Source: Podila epigama
Taxonomy: Eukaryota > Mortierellomycota > Mortierellomycetes > Mortierellales > Mortierellaceae
Length of the DNA stretch: 14,405 nt
Direction of reading: 5' to 3'
Assembly: GCA_015679605.1 (NCBI GenBank)
Contig: JAAAVE010000607.1
Coordinates: forward strand, 1 to 14,405
Part shown: positions 9,654 through 14,405 of the stretch, piece by piece
Layout of the letters: each line of letters begins with the position of its first letter
Numbering within the stretch: position 1 is the first letter of the stretch
Program-made: the position numbers and the translations under genes
The notes under the pieces: model-generated
Told to the model about the DNA's origin: nothing
The model's database searches: none
The model's input: only the letters and a program-made list of their open reading frames with translations

Positions 9654-9907
9654 TGAAATATTGTGCTAGTGCAGGAGAAGGAGTGTGAGCGTGCGTGTGC
9701 GCGTGTATATGTGTGAGGTGTGTGAAGTAATTCTGTGAACAAGAGTTGTTGTGCGAATGAGTTGAATGAGTGCAAAAGGGCATTGTCAAGCATGGCAAGT
9801 GACATGTCAACTATAAGCAGTCACAATTCCTTCTTTTTTCTGTCTTTTTTTCTCTTTTGCTTGCATGTTTTCCACTCAATTCACATGCATGTGTCATTAG
9901 CATTCAC
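9654..9907. promoter_or_regulatory. 254-bp divergent promoter between PPT1 and the RFTS-like gene
   Basis: This spacer separates two start codons pointing away from each other, so it probably serves both genes. Its PPT1 side is GT-rich on the plus strand (CA-rich on the PPT1 sense strand). Its other side is T-rich and contains several upstream ATG triplets before the start at 9908. A TCATTAG at 9895-9900 just before that start could be a leader intron acceptor. No clear TATA box is seen. Confidence 0.55.
9689..9715 (+). repeat. Alternating purine-pyrimidine tract
   Basis: Twenty-seven consecutive bases alternate purine and pyrimidine (GC, GT and a short AT part) within the divergent promoter, 36-62 bp before the PPT1 start codon. 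Such GC/GT alternation is the classical Z-DNA-prone pattern. It may equally be a simple microsatellite. Confidence 0.6.
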
Positions 9908-12814
9908 ATGGTTCAATCCAGCACGTTGTCCACATTTGATGCTGCCAAGAATGGTACTGGAAGCATGCCAGTCCTCGACTCGACCGTTTACAGCCCCATT
10001 CGGAAAAAGGTCACCTCCTCTGATGATCTCCCGAACAGGAAAATTTTTTTTCTCGAGATCCTCGACTCTGATGGTCAAGGTTACAAATGCCTAGAGACCT
10101 TACAGACACAAGGCCCATTTCAGGCACGCGGTTATGTTTCGATAAATGACACGAATCAAGAAGAACGTATGTTGTGTTACGGAAACAAAAAAAAAGTGAC
10201 TGAAATAGTGCTGTGTGTGCTGTTGCTATTTTCCATACGTCGGTCGCCTAACACACTCTGATTCCTCTTTTGCATCGACATTGCCATTGACTGACAGGAA
10301 ACAGGAAGGACAACAGGCTGTGTATATTCGTCAAGTCGGCAGCAATCGTTGAATGGACGCACGAATTTAATCCGGGCAATGTTATGATGCCCACATTCTG
10401 GATCTTATCCGACAACGTTTGTTGGTACAAAGTCCAGGTGAGCAATCCCACACATATGTGTTGCAAGGAACAAGAAGCAACGAACAGAAATGAGAGACAA
10501 AGGATGAAGACACACATTTAACACAGCGCGTTCAATGGATGATATGGTGGACACGACCAGAGACAATGTACAATTGATTACACAAAGAGCACCGTGCAAG
10601 CTCCGCTCACCACGACCAATGGAAATCAAAAAGACTCACTACAATCACATATTTCTTTTGGTGTTATAGAGTTTCCACCCAAGGTACTCATCATGGATCC
10701 AACCTCTGGTCAAGGTCTGCACCTATCTGGACGCGATCATCCATTCAATCTTTACCATGAATATTCCTCCTCATCAAAAGCAGCTCGTGATAAGTGTAAC
10801 GTCAACTAAAGCTTTATTTCATTCTTTGGAGTGCTGTTTACTCTCGAAACAATGCAAATTAATCCCTCCTGTCATTGTTTGCTCACGCATTGTTAGGTGG
10901 CTGAAGTTCTAGGCACAAGTCATGAAGCTGTGGAAATTGCCTTGAAGGTACACAAGGAGGCCATCCTACAACTCTGCTTGTCGGATAAAGAGCTCAAAAA
11001 ACTTGCATTTGTACAGTTATGGTTGAAGGAACGCGGTGGGCGCGCACCTCCACCAACACCACTGTACCCGCCTTCAGAAAAATCTATATCACCATCACTT
11101 CCCGCTTTATCACCTTCGACATCATCATCTTCTTCAACAACCGTCCAGCAGCAAAGATCATACCATTATCCTTCAACTGAAACCTCCTCACAGGATTCTG
11201 ATGACGAGGGTAGCAAAGACGAGGTCTTATTCCCACCGCTGCCACGACCTCGGGAGAAATTGCAACAGCTACAGGAATTACAGAAACAACTACAGGAGCA
11301 ATTGCAAGGAGAGCAATTGGAGCAACAGCAACGATCGCATAAGTGTTTAAGGGAGCATCAGCTCCAACTACAATTGAACCAACAGTTGAATCAACAGCTG
11401 GAGCTGGAGCAACAAGTAGGGCTGCAACTGGAGTCGAAGAGGCAACAGGTGAAAGAAGAGCAAGAGCAACAGCAAATGGATACCCAGAATGAACCAGAGC
11501 CACGACAGTTGGAGCCAATTGAGTTTCATGAACTTGATCCTGTCTATGAAGTCTTTGATGTCCCACAGGTGAGTTGGCATGTTATGACATGATCTGGAGA
11601 GTGGAAAAGTACTCGTTCCTCAAGATGTGTTTTTTTTTTTTTTTTTTTGCTTAACGCATCTAACCGATTGAACCCATCTATCTCATCTGGCTTGACTATA
11701 CGCTCGCCATTGACATCCACACGACAACAATTGACGCCTACGGTGCTTCAGGATGATATGATGACAGAAGCGAAAATGGATGATAGCACAGAGACCACAT
11801 TCGACATGGTACCTTGCCCTGACATTTGTCCACTACACACGAACACAATCCAGTACACCGTCCCATATCATATCCATCAGATGATCGACGAACGGGTAAT
11901 AGGCACATCCCAAGACTTATGTGTCGCACAGACAACATTTTACTCACCGCCATGGTTCTCTTCTCTTACATTCATCTCTTTTTTCTCCATACTAGTATCT
12001 GCACGGAAGTTGGGACTACTCTAGTCCAGAGACATTTGAATGTCCTGTTAACAAGTGTCTAGTGTCTCTTTGCAACTCGATTTCCGCAAATACGCCAGAA
12101 TTTGTACGAGAAATATTGAATCATCTTCAAGAGCACGATCTGACCGTGAGCGACAACACGGTAAGCAAAGAGTGAAAGAGAGTGACAGAGAGTGGAGACT
12201 ATCTTTATATCCCTTTATATTGCGTTTGCTTTATTTATAGCATTATTCCTTGTCTGTTTGGCTGGTTCTGACGTTTACTCATCGATTATTCGACAGGCGC
12301 GACTGGAGAGATATATTGCTGGCTCAAAACGACGTACAGAGACACATCAGCCGCAGCCCGAAATACAACAGAGTGCTTCCAGTAAGTGTGCTTTTTTTGT
12401 GTTCATCTCTTGGTTCAGTAACATTGTTAATGGAGATGTGGTCTACAGAAACCTCATCTCGCGTTCCTGACATTGGTCATTTGTTAATCGCTTGCCGCGC
12501 CGTCAACTGTAACTTATATAGCCTCGCTGAATGTACACCTATATTGGGCACTACAGGCTGGCAACTTTCGCTTCCAAAACACGACATTGACAACGACATC
12601 GACAAGACCATGGCCCCCCCGCCGACCACAGGGGAGAAATATACCCGCGAGATCACAACCTGCACGACAAGGAGCCGTCTCTCCTGTACCAAATACCATT
12701 AACCAATCTCAGACTCAACAACAACGACAACCTCAACAACGTCAACAACGACAACCGTCACAACGTCAACAGCGTCAACAACCACAACGTCAACAGCGAC
12801 AACAACAACAGCAG

Positions 12815-12848
<34 letters not shown>

Positions 12849-13792
12849 TTCAACAACTGCAACAGCCACAAGAGCATCAGGAACAACAAAAACAACAGCA
12901 ACAACAAAACTCAAAGCCAGTCTTGTCCGATCTAGCCCCAAGGACTACTCCTTCAGGGACTTCTACATCCACAACCACACAAGACAGCTTTGCAATGGAT
13001 TGGTCGACAACGTTCTCAACACGGTCTTGGACTAGTCAGCAACGGCAACGATCCACTACTTCGCCACTATCTTCAGTGGAGAACGCCAGTAATATTGTGA
13101 TCGAGCTTTCTGACGACAATGAGAGCGCGTTCAGTGACCATGGGTTTAAGGATGGGAAGGACGATGAGGATAATGATGATGAGGACAGCGATGATGATAT
13201 TGGGGTCAACAGAAGTAGGACACCGGATGAAGACTTTGTCAGCCGTGCAAAGCCTTTGCCGATAAAGAAAGTATATCCTAACAGACGATCTCAAGAACAG
13301 AGCGAAGGTGGAAGTGATAAACCAAGGGTATCAAAGATATCGAAGATATCGATGGAGATGGCTGAAAGGGCCACCTTTTCAAATAGATGGAAAGAGAGCG
13401 CTGTGGTTTTGACTGACGACGAAGAAACAGAAGAGGAAAAAGATGAACGTGATGTTGACGACGGTGATGATGATGAATCGACAGAGGAGGAAGATTTTGT
13501 GAGGCAGAGGCGGCAGCGTCGAGTGAAGCTGACGAATGGGGATAACGTGGCACAACCCTTTCGATTCTTTCCTCATTCAAGTGGTAATGGTAGCAAGGTA
13601 GACAGCAACAGTGGAAGCAGCAGTGGAGACCAACACCGTAACAATAACATCAACAATATGAACAACAACAACAACAACAATAGTCTCAACATGACCAATG
13701 CTCGCCCATCTTCGTCGTCAACATGGGCGTGGCCGGATAGGGTTGTGATCCCCATGCAACTTTCGAATACCCGGAGAAATGCTCAACCTTGA
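9908..13792 (+). CDS. RFTS (DNMT1-RFD)-like domain protein with coiled coil, polyQ and SUMO-binding-like motifs
   Basis: Eight exons: 9908-10166, 10298-10437, 10670-10795, 10897-11568, 11752-11895, 11996-12160, 12241-12381, 12557-13792; 960 residues. All seven joins keep the frame; only the donor at 10796 (GTAACG) is poor. Residues about 30-230 resemble the replication-foci-targeting domain of DNMT1-type proteins, best at 98-147 (AIVEW, TFWILSD, CWYKV, Y-x-x-W). Then come a Pro/Ser linker, a Gln/Leu coiled coil (about 295-368), a Cys/His-rich module (about 421-494) and an aromatic-rich segment (503-560). The long last exon carries polyQ (Q631-Q646), SIM-like sequences (729-736, 832-839), acidic blocks, a basic patch (865-873) and an Asn-rich tail. 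No methyltransferase motifs are present. A nuclear, chromatin-linked adaptor is inferred; S. pombe Raf2 is a known RFTS protein without a methyltransferase domain. Start-codon context is weak (C at -3) and an upstream exon is possible. Confidence 0.82.
11630..11648 (+). repeat. T19 tract inside intron 4 of the RFTS-like gene
   Basis: Nineteen T residues lie within the intron 11569-11751. From the end of this tract to the CAG at 11749-11751 there is no other AG, so that CAG is the first usable acceptor. This supports the exon start at 11752. Confidence 0.85.
12686..12910 (+). repeat. CAA/CAG-rich tract encoding polyglutamine
   Basis: The coding repeat is dominated by CAA and CAG with interspersed CGT/CGA codons (Arg). 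The longest pure stretch is 48 bp at 12800-12847, encoding 16 Gln (Q631-Q646), with a run of consecutive CAG codons in the middle. CAA/CAG mixing shows selection or drift at the amino-acid level rather than a pure trinucleotide expansion. It sits in the last exon of the RFTS-like gene. Confidence 0.9.
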
Positions 13793-14405
13793 GGGAAAAA
13801 AAAATAGGCAGTCTTGTTTGTCCCTTGTCCTGGTTGAACAGACATCAATATATTACACCAATTCTTCTTGTAGGACTGAATGAAATAACAAAACAAAAAA
13901 AAAAAAAAAAAGAAAATAAACACGCGAAAGATTGATTCTACGATTCTTGTTTGCCCTGATGGCGAAAAAATACTGTCAGAGACGTGGTGCAGACATGGCG
14001 TCAGACAAGGATAGGGGGGCATGGCTCGGAGGAGGGGGAGGTCAAGGAAAAAGAACGCGTTCCAATGTCAGCCAACACATTCCTGTATTCAAAGCAAATG
14101 TTTGCACGTTCACGCAAACAATATCCCCCCTCCCTTCCTGTGGTGTGCTGACTGACTGCTCCTTGGACTCGTTGTCTCTCCAGTCTACTAGTTTAACACT
14201 GGACCCATTACCATTACCCATCCAATTGAGCCTGGTGTTACAGGATGGATATCCTCAAGATAGTATGTAGCGTGTGTTGTTGCTGTGGTTCCATATGGCA
14301 TGGAAGAAGGAGGTTGCTAGTTGGGCAACTGTGGAGTTTGACACTGCATGTGTGTTGCATGCTTTGCTCACCCTTTTAGTCCACAGGAATTTTTTTTTTT
14401 TTTTT
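13793..14405 (+). other. 3' flank of the RFTS-like gene, no gene seen
   Basis: Just after the stop is an A-rich region with an AATAAA polyadenylation-type signal at 13915-13920, about 125 bp past the stop codon and next to an A18-19 run. The rest up to the window end shows a G-rich patch at about 14014-14041 and a terminal T16 run. The open frames here (for example 13932-14270) have no recognisable translation or splice partners. Confidence 0.55.
13915..13920 (+). terminator. AATAAA polyadenylation signal of the RFTS-like gene
   Basis: A canonical AATAAA lies 123 bp downstream of the TGA at 13790-13792, which is a plausible 3' untranslated length for a fungal transcript. It is adjacent to a long A run, so chance occurrence is possible. 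Confidence 0.45.

Noticed and set aside
9908-9920. T-loop-like GGTTCAATCC suggesting a tRNA
   Set aside because: No acceptor stem, D-arm or anticodon arm could be paired around it, and it lies in the first codons of a gene.
11084-11580. Minus-strand frames of 70 and 160 codons opposite exon 4 of the RFTS-like gene
   Set aside because: They are antisense readings of the Gln/Leu repeat, while the plus-strand exon has splice sites, frame continuity and family pattern.
12699-12941. Minus-strand poly-Val/Ala frame opposite the polyQ tract
   Set aside because: It is the antisense shadow of the CAA/CAG repeat.
10897-13792. Splitting the RFTS-like locus into two genes, one at 9908-10800 and one starting at 10897
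   Set aside because: The 10897 frame opens directly after an acceptor (TTAG) in phase with the exon ending at 10795, and its first residues complete the helical end of the RFTS-like domain. The later exons also join in frame. The weak donor at 10796 leaves some doubt.

Overview
The window reads as nuclear DNA of a filamentous fungus. It has short spliceosomal introns (16 inferred, 72-252 bp, GT..AG), convergent and divergent gene pairs with short spacers, long pyrimidine- or A/T-rich spacers full of homopolymer runs, and a Gln-rich nuclear protein. The style (polyQ proteins, introns near 100 bp, a DNMT1-RFD-type protein) would suit an early-diverging lineage such as Mortierellomycotina or other Mucoromycota. 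That placement is inference, not something I could test.

Layout. Positions 1 to about 3090 hold no gene I can support, only low-complexity sequence, T/A homopolymers and a G-quadruplex-like run. Positions 3090-3911 form a strongly pyrimidine-rich promoter/leader for a small intronless gene (3912-4457, +) encoding an unrecognised 181-residue Ser/Thr-rich basic protein. After a spacer with a CA-rich leader comes a four-exon PNS1/CTL (SLC44-type) membrane protein (5504-7734, +). It converges on a seven-exon palmitoyl-protein thioesterase 1 (8016-9653, -) with an intact Ser-Asp-His triad. PPT1 is divergent, across 254 bp, from an eight-exon gene (9908-13792, +) for a 960-residue protein. That protein has an N-terminal DNMT1-RFD/RFTS-like domain, a Gln/Leu coiled coil, a Cys/His-rich module, a polyQ tract, two SUMO-interacting-motif-like sequences and acidic blocks, but no DNA methyltransferase domain. 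Positions 13793-14405 are 3' flank with no gene.

The four genes do not form an obvious pathway: an unknown protein, a plasma-membrane CTL protein, a vacuolar/lysosomal depalmitoylase and a probable chromatin protein. The most interesting object is the RFTS-like protein. Its exon chain keeps the frame through all seven inferred introns and joins domains in a way that suggests a heterochromatin/ubiquitin-SUMO adaptor rather than an enzyme. All exon structures were inferred by hand from splice consensus, reading frame and family similarity; none has been checked against RNA data.
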